Part shown: piece after piece, positions 6,794-13,948 of the stretch
How positions within the stretch are numbered: position 1 is the first letter of the stretch
Layout: each line of letters begins with the position of its first letter
Source of the DNA: Mesorhizobium sp. 113-3-3
Lineage (GTDB): Bacteria; Pseudomonadota; Alphaproteobacteria; Rhizobiales; Rhizobiaceae
Assembly: GCF_016756495.1 (NCBI RefSeq)
Contig: NZ_AP023243.1
Location: 6,948,501-7,012,500, forward strand
Reading direction: 5' to 3'
DNA length: 64,000 bases
The notes under the pieces: generated by a model
The model's input: the letters and a program-made list of their open reading frames with translations, nothing else
Told to the model about the DNA's origin: nothing
The model's database searches: none
Position numbers and translations under genes: made by a program

Positions 6794-9700
6794 ATGGCGA
6801 TCTATCATCTTCACGTCAAGGTCATTGGCCGCAAGGCAGGCTCAAGCGCTGTCGCGTCGGCCGCCTACCGCTCGGCTTCGCGGCTGCGTGACGAGCGCAT
6901 CGAACGCACTCACGACTTCTCGGCCAAGCGTGGCGTCGTCCATTCCGAAGTAATGCTGCCGGAGAATGCGCCGGAAGCCTGGCGCGACCGCGAGCGGCTG
7001 TGGAACGATGTCGAGGCGGTCGAGGTACGCAAGGATGCGCAGCTTGCCCGCGAGGTCGAGTTTGCGCTCCCGCGTGAACTCAGCCAGGCGCAAGGGATCG
7101 AACTGGCGCGCGATTTTGTTCAGGCCGAGTTTGTCAGCAAGGGCATGGTCGCCGATCTCAATGTGCACTGGGACAGGGCAGAGGATGGCAGTCCCAAGCC
7201 GCATGCTCATGTCATGCTCACTATGCGGTCCGTGGACGAGAATGGTTTTGGGTCAAAGGTTCGAGATTGGAACCGCACCGAACTGGTCGAGCGCTGGCGC
7301 GAGCGATGGGCGGAACTGGCCAATGAGCGCCTGGCCGAGCTGGACATCGATGTCCGCATCGATCATCGCAGTCTGGAAGCGCAGGGCATAGCGTTAGAGC
7401 CGCAAACCCAGATTGGTGCACCAGCCCAGCGTCTTGAGAATGGCGGCCTTGCTGCCGGCAGTGAAGCCGATCGCGCCGAACTGCATCGCGAGATCGCGCG
7501 CAACAATGGTGCGCGCATCATTGTCGATCCATCCGTGGCGCTGGATGCCATCACCCATCAGCAATCGACATTCACCCGAAAGGACATCGCGAAGTTTGCG
7601 CATCGCCACAGCGATGGAGTGGAGCAGTTCAACACGGTGGTGGCAGCCATCAGCAACGCACCCGATCTGCTCGAACTCGGCAAGGACGGACGCGGCGAAG
7701 ACCGTTTAACGACAAGGCAGATGATCGAGACCGAACAGCGCCTTCACCGCGCGGCGGAGCGTATCGATTTGGACGAGCGCCACGCGGTGAGTGACGCACA
7801 TCGCGAGGCAGCGCTGGCGCGGGCTGCGCAAGGCGGTCTTATCCTTTCGGGCGAGCAGACCGATGCGCTTGCGCATATCACCGATGGTCACGGTCTTGGT
7901 GTCGTTGTCGGCTTTGCCGGGACGGGCAAGAGCGCCATGCTGGGTGTCGCGCGCCAGGCATGGGCAGCGGCGGGTTATGAGGTTCGAGGCGCGGCACTCT
8001 CCGGCATTGCCGCCGAGAATCTGGAAGGCGGATCAGGCATCTCGTCACGTACCATCGCCAGTATGGAGCATAGCTGGGGACAGGGCAGGGATCTTCTCAC
8101 CACGCGCGATGTCCTGGTGATCGATGAGGCCGGCATGGTCGGCACGCGCCAGTTGGAGCGCGTGCTCTCCCATGCGGCGGACGTTGGCGCGAAAGTCGTC
8201 CTCGTCGGTGATCCCCAGCAGTTGCAGGCGATCGAAGCCGGCGCTGCATTCCGCTCCATCCATGAGCGTCATGGCGGCGTCGAAATCGGTCAGGTGCGTC
8301 GGCAGCACGACGACTGGCAGCGCGATGCCACGCGCGACCTGGCAACCGGCAGGATCGGCGCCGCGATCAGCGCCTATGACGCGCAAGGCATGGTGCATCA
8401 AGCTGCAACGCGCGATGAAGCGCGAGCTGAACTCGTCGAGCGCTGGGATCGCGACAGGCAGGCGCATCCAGAGGCAAGCCGGATCATTCTCACCCACACA
8501 AACGACGAGGTGCGCGCCCTGAACGAGGCAGCGCGCGAGCGCATGCGCGCTGCCGGCGATCTCGGCGACGATGTTCAGGCAAGCGTCGAACGAGGTGCAA
8601 GGGCCTTCGCCAGCGGCGACCGGGTCATGTTCCTGCGCAACGAGCGCGGGCTTGGCGTCAAGAACGGCACGCTTGGCCTGATCGAAGAGGTCACCACACA
8701 GAGCATGACGGTTCAAACCGACGACGGCAAATCTGTTCGCTTCGACCTGAAAGACTACGCGCACATCGACCACGGCTATGCGGCGACCATTCACAAGGCG
8801 CAGGGCATGACCGTCGACCGGACCCATGTGCTCGCAACGCCGGGCATGGATGCGCATGGCAGTTACGTCGCGCTGTCGCGGCATCGAGACAGGATGGACC
8901 TGCACTACGGCGGCGGCGACTTCAACACGCGGGAGCGGCTGGACCGTACGCTGTCACGGGACCGCGCCAAGGACATGGCGTCGGATTACGAGCAGGTCGA
9001 CCCGGCGCAAGACTATGCAGAGCGGCGCGGGATCTCCTTCCGAAAGCGCGTGGTCGAGATCGTGCGCCGGATCGTTCCGGAGAAGCTGCGCGACAGGATC
9101 GGCGGATTGCTGGACGGGTTGCGCTCGCCCGGAGATGGCGAGCCCCTGCAGGAAGGTGGACCTGGGCCGGTAAGGGAGAGTGTCGGGGCGCAGATCGGAG
9201 ATGCACGGCCCATGCTCGGCGGAGAAAATCTCGCCACCGGCGTGTCGCGCGACACGAATGTGCCGGTGGACGCTGAAGCCGCGTTGCGCAGCGCTCGTAC
9301 GAAGGCGCTTGTTCGTCACGCGCGCGCTCTCGACGCGATCCTCAGTACTGGAAATGCGGACGGGCAGGGGACTCCCGAGCAGATGGGCGAATTGAGAGAT
9401 GCGCGCAACGCTTTTGAGAAGGTTCGGCCTCATGGTTGGCGCGATGCCGAAGCGGCTTATGTGAAAAATCCCGAACTCGTTCGTGAAGCGAGCGCCGGCC
9501 GCGTCAGCCGCATCGTGCTTGCTCTCCAGCTTGAAACGGAAATCCGCACCGGACTGGACATCGATCCCGGCCGCCGCGCCGACCGGTTCGTCGAACGCTG
9601 GCAAAGGCTCGACCGGACGGGACGGGAGCAATATCAGGCCGGCGACATGTCCGGCTACGAGTCAACGCGTTCGGCAATGTCCGATATGGCCAAGAGTCTT

Positions 9701-9844
9701 GAACGCGACCCTCAACTTGAATCTCTACTGGCCAATCATAAGAAGGCGCTCGGCATTCAGATCGAATCCGGCCGTCGTCTCGGGGCGGAACTCGCCTTTA
9801 ACCACGGCATCGGGCTCGGCCGAGGCAAAGGCATCGGAATCTGA
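6794..9844 (+). CDS. traA: Conjugative relaxase-helicase TraA (MobQ/Ti type)
   Basis: A 1016-residue protein with an N-terminal MobA/MobL relaxase domain (about 1-200) and a RecD/TraI-like helicase domain (about 340-740). Visible residues: catalytic Tyr25 in SAAYRS, metal-binding PHAH (His137, His139), Walker A GFAGTGKS (373-380), Walker B DEAG (444-447), VGDPQQLQAIEAGAAF and a late AATIHKAQGMTVDRTHV helicase motif VI-like segment. It nicks oriT, stays bound to the 5' end and unwinds the strand. The gene appears intact and somewhat shorter than Ti-plasmid TraA. It diverges from traC over the oriT. Being intact while surrounding genes are decayed suggests recent mobilisability. Confidence 0.93.
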   Translation: MAIYHLHVKVIGRKAGSSAVASAAYRSASRLRDERIERTHDFSAKRGVVHSEVMLPENAPEAWRDRERLWNDVEAVEVRKDAQLAREVEFALPRELSQAQGIELARDFVQAEFVSKGMVADLNVHWDRAEDGSPKPHAHVMLTMRSVDENGFGSKVRDWNRTELVERWRERWAELANERLAELDIDVRIDHRSLEAQGIALEPQTQIGAPAQRLENGGLAAGSEADRAELHREIARNNGARIIVDPSVALDAITHQQSTFTRKDIAKFAHRHSDGVEQFNTVVAAISNAPDLLELGKDGRGEDRLTTRQMIETEQRLHRAAERIDLDERHAVSDAHREAALARAAQGGLILSGEQTDALAHITDGHGLGVVVGFAGTGKSAMLGVARQAWAAAGYEVRGAALSGIAAENLEGGSGISSRTIASMEHSWGQGRDLLTTRDVLVIDEAGMVGTRQLERVLSHAADVGAKVVLVGDPQQLQAIEAGAAFRSIHERHGGVEIGQVRRQHDDWQRDATRDLATGRIGAAISAYDAQGMVHQAATRDEARAELVERWDRDRQAHPEASRIILTHTNDEVRALNEAARERMRAAGDLGDDVQASVERGARAFASGDRVMFLRNERGLGVKNGTLGLIEEVTTQSMTVQTDDGKSVRFDLKDYAHIDHGYAATIHKAQGMTVDRTHVLATPGMDAHGSYVALSRHRDRMDLHYGGGDFNTRERLDRTLSRDRAKDMASDYEQVDPAQDYAERRGISFRKRVVEIVRRIVPEKLRDRIGGLLDGLRSPGDGEPLQEGGPGPVRESVGAQIGDARPMLGGENLATGVSRDTNVPVDAEAALRSARTKALVRHARALDAILSTGNADGQGTPEQMGELRDARNAFEKVRPHGWRDAEAAYVKNPELVREASAGRVSRIVLALQLETEIRTGLDIDPGRRADRFVERWQRLDRTGREQYQAGDMSGYESTRSAMSDMAKSLERDPQLESLLANHKKALGIQIESGRRLGAELAFNHGIGLGRGKGIGI

Positions 9845-9971
9845 CTATCCGATTTGCCGCCGTTTCCGCGCCACATCGCGGTGGGGCGGGAATGAGTCTT
9901 GCCTGACCGATGCAGCCTGTTTCGTGTGAACCATCAGATATCAGAGGCACTCAGGAGGAGACAGGCGAGCC

Positions 9972-10178
9972 ATGCCCGAACCCGATCGCATCATCCGCAG
10001 CAGAACTGTCCTTGCCCGGACCGGCCTGTCTCGCTCAACCATGTATCGCAAGATCGCCGAAGGCACGTTCCCGGCTCAGATCAAGATCAGCATCAACGGT
10101 GCGGGCTGGCGCGAATCCGATATCAATCGGTGGGTGGAAGATCCGGTATCTTGGAGGCCGAGGCGAGAGGGTGATTAA
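9972..10178 (+). CDS. AlpA-family helix-turn-helix regulator/excisionase
   Basis: A 68-residue protein with the AlpA pattern: RIIRSRTVLARTGLSRSTMYRKIAEGTFPAQIKI, then GWRESDINRWVEDP. The first part is a MerR-like winged helix-turn-helix and W(R)ESDINRW is the usual end of the domain. Small AlpA proteins act as excisionases or activators of integrase genes in phages and integrative elements. The start at 9972 has an AGGAGG tract about 10 bases upstream. It lies 127 bases after traA in the same direction and probably controlled the element's lost integrase. Confidence 0.82.
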   Translation: MPEPDRIIRSRTVLARTGLSRSTMYRKIAEGTFPAQIKISINGAGWRESDINRWVEDPVSWRPRREGD

Positions 10179-10478
10179 ACCCGAAAAATCCGGTTGCGAG
10201 CGCTGGTGAAATGATAGCATCTATATCAACTTGCCATGCTTTTTCTGTGGATAATGGAACCGAAGCACCGGTATGATTTTAGATTGGGTAATTTTGAGGG
10301 TATCGATCAATATCCTCACTGAGGATTTCTCATTAAATTCAAATACATAGCTTACACTTCGATTCCGCCTCTGGCACCATTCTTTTTAAGCACTTAGATC
10401 GCCGTCCCATTCATGTTGCAGCCGTGTTGGGACTGAAATAGGTTGGATTCCAACGGTTCTAGCCGGCACGCGGCCTAG
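10179..10478. other. AT-rich gene-free segment with inverted repeats
   Basis: No credible gene. The base composition is clearly more AT-rich than the surroundings. It contains the perfect 15-bp inverted repeat ATCCTCA-C-TGAGGAT at 10312-10326, with a related TGAGGGTAT copy about 10 bases upstream, and the tRNA-3'-end-like sequence at 10358-10379. The composition and repeats suit an integration or control region of the mobile element. Confidence 0.45.
10358..10379 (+). other. tRNA/tmRNA 3'-end-like sequence, candidate attachment site
   Basis: The sequence begins TTCGATTCCGCC and ends CTCTGGCACCA, which looks like a T-loop, T-stem and acceptor end with terminal CCA. Upstream bases do not fold into a tRNA body and are AT-rich, so it is not a functional gene. 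Duplicated 3' ends of tRNA-type genes are the usual scars of tyrosine-recombinase integration. No second copy was noticed in the window. Confidence 0.4.
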
Positions 10479-10658
10479 CGGACGCGACATGGTATGCGAA
10501 ATGATCGACGACTTCGGATAGGCCACGGAAGAGCGTTAGAACGGTGTATTGGGGGCCGCCGCCTATATCGTGGCGAAACACGGTCGGCCTATCCTTCAGC
10601 GGAGCGCGAGCTGGAAGCCTTGCAGCCGCGTGATCGATTTGCAACTGCACCCCGGTTC
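10479..10658 (+). pseudogene. Decayed small conserved gene (integrase-neighbour type)
   Basis: Reading across frames gives WYAK, then MIDDFG-stop-ATEER-stop-NGVLGAAAYIVAKHGRPILQR and, after a further shift near 10600, ERELEALQPRDRFATA. I recall this ATEER..AAAYIV..HG....IF.RLERELEA pattern from a small protein of unknown function in Rhizobiales genomic islands, next to the small DNA-binding gene that follows here. Two in-frame stops (10519 and 10537) and at least two frameshifts show that the gene is dead. Confidence 0.5.
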
Positions 10659-10866
10659 ATGACGGACGAACAGTTCCGCGCGTATTTTTTCGGCTTGACG
10701 GAGCGCGCCTTGACCCGACTGCGGCTGAGAAAGGGTTTCCCCCACAAAGACGCGCTGCTCAACAAGACCGACAGGAAGGCCGTCGATCGACACTTCGATG
10801 TTCGGGCCGGTCTCAAAAAAGCGCGATGCCCTTGTGGTTGAAGACGGGCTAGAGAACTTTGACTGA
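10659..10866 (+). pseudogene. Small helix-turn-helix-like gene with a frameshift in an A6 run
   Basis: From the ATG at 10659 the frame reads MTDEQFRAYFFGLTERALTR, then LRLRKGFPHKDALLNKTDRKAVDRHFDVRAGLKK. It then ends abnormally as ARCPCG at 10841. Removing one A from the AAAAAA run at 10815-10820 restores a continuous tail, RDALVVEDGLENFD, stopping at 10866. That tail resembles the E(E/N)FD ending I recall for this family of small DNA-binding proteins found near integrases in rhizobial islands. It is a frameshift mutation, a sequencing error, or less likely slippage on the A-run. Confidence 0.55.
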
Positions 10867-11137
10867 CAAAGAAGGGCCACTCCGAAGGAGCGGCCTCATT
10901 CATCTCGCCAGACTACCCATCCCATCGGCTGATCTGCGGCCAGGATTGCTGCAATCGGCTTTCCCGAACTCAGGAAGCCACCTCCCAGCATTCCGCCGTG
11001 CTAGGACGTCCCGTTGCCGAAGACAAATGAGGAGCCGCGCCGCACGGAGACCGTGCCCGCCCTGTATGTCGATGTCATTGCGCCTATCTGCCAGTAGCCT
11101 AGGATGAAGAAAGAAGATTCGAGCAGACGGGGGCGCT

Positions 11138-11845
11138 TTGGAGACGATTTATGTCACAAAACACTGCAAACCGGCCGATCGCGAATACATGCTTTCGGGA
11201 AGCTTTCGGATTGGCACTCATTCCGGTTTCTACAGTGGCGAAAGCACTCTGTATGACGATCGAGATGAGGGAAAAGGCGAGAGCAATTTAACCGGCGACG
11301 TTTTCAATTTATCTGGCAGTATAGGTAACATAGTACACATGTCCGGTGTTACCGTCGTTAACATCAAAAATGCCGTTTCATATCAGCACAATGTCGATTT
11401 CAACGTATTTTGCAGCTCAATTGGGCCATACTCAGAAATTCGTCACCGGCTTCTTATGGATGGGCGAGGAGCATACACTGGCAGCAAGAGCATGACGGCT
11501 TGGCTAGTACTAGACGTTGCAAAGTTGAGAATCGCTCTTGAGGCCGTCGCAACGCATTGCTTCGCGCGCACGATCGTAATCGAGAAGCCGGTTAGCTACG
11601 GCAGACGAACACGCGAGTTCAGTCAGAGCACAATTGGAGCAAATTTTGCGACGTCAACCTTGCTGTCTCGCGATATAGAGTTCGCCTTTGTCAAACCATC
11701 GCTATTCAGCGTGGAGGAGGAATACCGCCACTGCATGATACCCGTTGGTGCCCCTCCTGAGCCAATCCTGACCAATCGGCTGCCCCGATATATTCGCCGC
11801 CTGTTTGTCCAAGCGATACATGACCCGGGCGGGATTGTGATCTAA
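11138..11845 (+). CDS. Hypothetical protein of the mobile island, AT-rich
   Basis: A 235-residue protein I do not recognise. It opens ETIYVTKHCKPADREYMLSGSFRIGT, then SGFYSGESTLYDDRDEGKGE and a short repetitive beta-like stretch (NLTGDVFNLSGSIGNIVHMSG). A Cys-rich strand NVFCSSIG follows, and later KPVSYGRRTREFS. The layout (short N-terminal helix, FRIGT, D-EG box, CSS box) loosely recalls DUF2971-type proteins, but the similarity is weak. No signal peptide or membrane segment. The start is uncertain: TTG at 11138 has only a G-rich tract before it. Base composition is lower in GC than its neighbours, which marks recent acquisition. It stands alone in an island, so an accessory role such as phage defence is possible but unproven. 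Confidence 0.6.
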   Translation: METIYVTKHCKPADREYMLSGSFRIGTHSGFYSGESTLYDDRDEGKGESNLTGDVFNLSGSIGNIVHMSGVTVVNIKNAVSYQHNVDFNVFCSSIGPYSEIRHRLLMDGRGAYTGSKSMTAWLVLDVAKLRIALEAVATHCFARTIVIEKPVSYGRRTREFSQSTIGANFATSTLLSRDIEFAFVKPSLFSVEEEYRHCMIPVGAPPEPILTNRLPRYIRRLFVQAIHDPGGIVI

Positions 11846-11849
11846 AGCC

Positions 11850-12150
11850 GGCGCGCGAAACCTTGCTATCGCGCAGTGAGCCGCGAATGGTGATGTTTGC
11901 AGAGAGACCTGAAGTTGCACCAAACGGGGCTGCAGATGTGGATGGGAGCGCACGCTCAGATGTGATCGACCTCGCTGGCGCGATCATGCAGCCGAGATGC
12001 GAGCACATAGGATTTGTCGCGAGGAACCGGCGCGCGGGCGGCGCGCCAGGCGGCGTAGCCGCAGTTGTGCGAACTACCGCGCTGGCGCTCGCGATCGGCC
12101 CTGGCCGTCGCCTGGCATGGGCAGAGCATGCCCACCGATCCTGGAGCCAT
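11850..12150 (-). pseudogene. Decayed phage-type HNH endonuclease
   Basis: Pieces of one HNH protein are found in three frames on the minus strand: GSSHNCGYAAWRAARA, then RFLATNPMCSHLGCMIAPA after a shift near 12030, then ASEVDHI in the first frame. Finally VWCNFRSLCKHHHSRLTAR appears in the third frame (LCKHHH encoded at 11887-11904), followed by a stop. The order G-Y..W..AR, RFLA..P.C, VDHI, N..SLCK.HH..LTA is that of the small HNH nucleases found beside phage terminase genes. At least three frameshifts plus stops make it non-functional. Confidence 0.6.
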
Positions 12151-12197
12151 TCACCGTTTCAAGGAAACGGCAGCCTGCTCGAACTCTTTGTTTCAAT
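12146..12197 (-). repeat. Rhizobial interspersed repeat, copy A
   Basis: On the minus strand: AAACAAAGAGTTCGAGC, then GCCGTTTCCTTGAAACGG and TGAATGGCTC. A related copy on the plus strand at about 21578-21627 reads CAAAGAGTTGGAGC, GCCGTTTCCATGACACGG, TGAAACGTTCTAG. The pattern CAAAGAG(N)(N)(N)GAGC followed by a short GTTTCC/GGAAAC palindrome is a common intergenic repeat in rhizobia. It lies between the HNH relic and the DJ-1 gene, that is, at the right edge of the island. Confidence 0.55.
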
Positions 12198-12210
12198 GCA
12201 ATACCGCAAC

Positions 12211-12231
12211 GGAAAGCGCTATGCGCTTTCC
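12211..12231. repeat. Short perfect palindrome
   Basis: GGAAAGCGC-TAT-GCGCTTTCC, a 9-bp perfect stem with a 3-base loop, next to the CAAAGAG-type repeat; the two are probably parts of one repeat element. Confidence 0.5.
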
Positions 12232-12240
12232 CGGGGGCCG

Positions 12241-12262
12241 CCGGCGCGCTGGCGCGCGCCGG
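12241..12262 (-). terminator. GC-rich hairpin after the DJ-1/PfpI gene
   Basis: CCGGCGCGC-TGGC-GCGCGCCGG, a 9-bp perfect stem 12 bases after the stop of the minus-strand DJ-1 gene. There is no T-tract, so it may act as an mRNA-end stabiliser or a Rho-assisted terminator for the ABC operon. Confidence 0.4.
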
Positions 12263-12274
12263 CCGATCTTGGCG

Positions 12275-12868
12275 TCAGGCGTGGCGGATCTCGGTTCCCA
12301 GCACCTTCAGGCATTCGCGGATGAACGCGGCAAGTGCTGTCCAGCCCTTGGCGGACACCATCGTCCCGTCCACATAAGCATCGGTGGGAGACAGGTCGAT
12401 GTAAGTGCCGCCGGCAAGCGTCACCTCCGGTTCGCAAGCCGCGAGAGCACCAACCTTCTTGCCACGGACGACACCGTCGACCGCGATCAGAATCTGGACG
12501 CCGTGGCAGATCGTGAAGATCGGCTTCTTGGTTTCGTGGAAATGGCGCACGATCGCCTGCACGCGCTTGTCGGTCCGAATGTATTCCGGCCCGCGGCCGC
12601 CCGCGCAGTAGACGGCATGATACTGGTCGAGCTGTCTTTCGGCTTCCGAGAACGTCTTGTTGATCAGCGCGTAGTGGCCGAGCTTTTCAGTGTAGGTCTG
12701 GTCGCCCTCGAAATCGTGCAGCGAGGTCTTGATCAGGTCTCCGGCGTTCTTGTCCGGGCACACGACGTGAACCGTGTGGCCCACGGCCTCCATCGCCTGC
12801 TGGTAGACGAAGATCTCGTATTCCTCGGTGAACTCACCAGTCAGCATCAGTATTTTCTTGCCTGGCAT
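12275..12868 (-). CDS. DJ-1/PfpI family protein
   Basis: A 197-residue protein of the DJ-1/PfpI glutamine-amidotransferase-like superfamily. The N-terminal KKILMLTGEFTEEYEI strand-helix carries the conserved Glu, YCAGGRGPEY is the oxyanion loop, and TICHGVQIL contains the nucleophile Cys121 followed by His122. It resembles the group that includes PfpI-like proteases and deglycases. It is the last gene of the minus-strand operon, 74 bases after the sugar-binding protein gene; that gap contains a small GGCGCG-GTT-CGCGCC hairpin. Membership of an uptake operon suggests a role in handling or detoxifying the imported compound or its aldehyde intermediates. Confidence 0.85.
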   Translation of the reverse strand: MPGKKILMLTGEFTEEYEIFVYQQAMEAVGHTVHVVCPDKNAGDLIKTSLHDFEGDQTYTEKLGHYALINKTFSEAERQLDQYHAVYCAGGRGPEYIRTDKRVQAIVRHFHETKKPIFTICHGVQILIAVDGVVRGKKVGALAACEPEVTLAGGTYIDLSPTDAYVDGTMVSAKGWTALAAFIRECLKVLGTEIRHA

Positions 12869-12942
12869 GGCTCTTCCTCCTCAATGTTTTGGGCTGGGCA
12901 AGGCGCGGTTCGCGCCCTGCGGTTGCGTGAAATGGGACAGGG

Positions 12943-13893
12943 TCAGAACGGCGATTCCGGGAAATAGTATTCCTTGGCATTGGCCTGGGTGATCAGCGGC
13001 GCGTCGAGCTTGACAGTGCCGCGGACGGGTGCCTGGCCGATCAGGTTCGCGACGGTCATGTAGATCGCCGTCTTGATCATCGACGGCGGGTACGGCGTCT
13101 CGACCGGTGTCATCGCGTCGCCGTCGATCACCTTCTTCACGATGTCCTTCATGCCGTTGCCGCCAAGCGCCAGTTTGATGTCGGTCCGGCCCGACTGCTT
13201 TACGGCCTCCAGCACGCCAAGCAGCATGTCGTCGTCATTGGCCCACACCGCATCGATATGCGGATATTTGGCCAAATAGTCCTGCATCAGCTTGAAGGCC
13301 TCGTCGCTGTTCCAGTGGGCATACTGAATGTCCAGCACCTTCAGTCCGGTGCCCTTGATCGTGTCCTGGAAGCCTTTGATGCGCTCGTCATCGATGACGG
13401 TCGGAATGCCGCGCAGCACGACGAGGTCGCCCTTGCCACCCAGCTTGTCGATCATGAACTTGGCGGTATTGGCGCCCACCGCGATGTTGTCGCCGGCGAG
13501 ATAGAGGTCCTGGATCGAGGAGTCCGTCAGGCCCCGGTCAACGACGGTGATGAAGGTCCCCGCACCCTTGATGGCCTTGACCGGCTGGGTGAGTTCCTCC
13601 GAGCTGTACGGCAGGATGACCAGGGCATCCAGCTTGCGGCTGGCGGACAGATCCTCGAGTGCGCTCACCTGTTCGGCTGCCGACGGCGACGTCTTGACGA
13701 CCACTTCCACGTCCGGGAAAGCCGCATTGATTTCCTTGGCGGCCTGCTGGGCGTGGTATACGACACCCGCGGTCCAGCCATGGTCGGCCGCCGGTATCGA
13801 CACCGCGACGACCTTCTTGTCTTGCGCCATGGCCTGTCCGGCCAGGAGCAGCGAGCCAAGGGCGGCAGCCGCGATCCATTTTCTACTCAACAT
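12943..13893 (-). CDS. Sugar-type ABC transporter periplasmic binding protein
   Basis: A 316-residue protein starting at the ATG at 13893, which has GGAGAAGA before it; the longer frame lacks support. There is a signal peptide (MLSRKWIAAAALGSLLLAGQAMA). The mature protein has the type-I periplasmic binding fold of ribose/galactose-like proteins: KKVVAVSIPAADHGWTAGV, then DALVILPYSSEELTQPV, FITVVDRGLT and VWANDDDMLLGVLEA. It belongs with the permease and ATPase genes just upstream. The ligand cannot be read; the neighbouring catabolic genes point to a small hydroxy-acid, polyol or sugar-derived compound. Confidence 0.9.
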   Translation of the reverse strand: MLSRKWIAAAALGSLLLAGQAMAQDKKVVAVSIPAADHGWTAGVVYHAQQAAKEINAAFPDVEVVVKTSPSAAEQVSALEDLSASRKLDALVILPYSSEELTQPVKAIKGAGTFITVVDRGLTDSSIQDLYLAGDNIAVGANTAKFMIDKLGGKGDLVVLRGIPTVIDDERIKGFQDTIKGTGLKVLDIQYAHWNSDEAFKLMQDYLAKYPHIDAVWANDDDMLLGVLEAVKQSGRTDIKLALGGNGMKDIVKKVIDGDAMTPVETPYPPSMIKTAIYMTVANLIGQAPVRGTVKLDAPLITQANAKEYYFPESPF

Positions 13894-13926
13894 TCTCTTC
13901 TCCCATTGGACCTGCAAAAACCGGCT

Positions 13927-13947
13927 CCCGTGTGGTCCGGACACGGG
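13927..13947 (-). promoter_or_regulatory. Intercistronic hairpin between permease and binding protein genes
   Basis: CCCGTGT-GGTCCGG-ACACGGG, a 7-bp perfect stem lying between the permease stop (13949) and the binding protein start (13893). Hairpins at this place often protect the abundant binding-protein mRNA and allow higher expression than the membrane components. Confidence 0.45.
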
Positions 13948-13948
13948 G

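Noticed and set aside
10290..10380. Possible complete tRNA gene
   Set aside because: Only the 3' end looks like a tRNA; no D-arm, anticodon arm or pairing acceptor strand is present upstream.
11863..12324. 153-residue plus-strand open frame
   Set aside because: Antisense to the HNH relic and running across palindromic repeats; Arg/Ala-rich with no domain.
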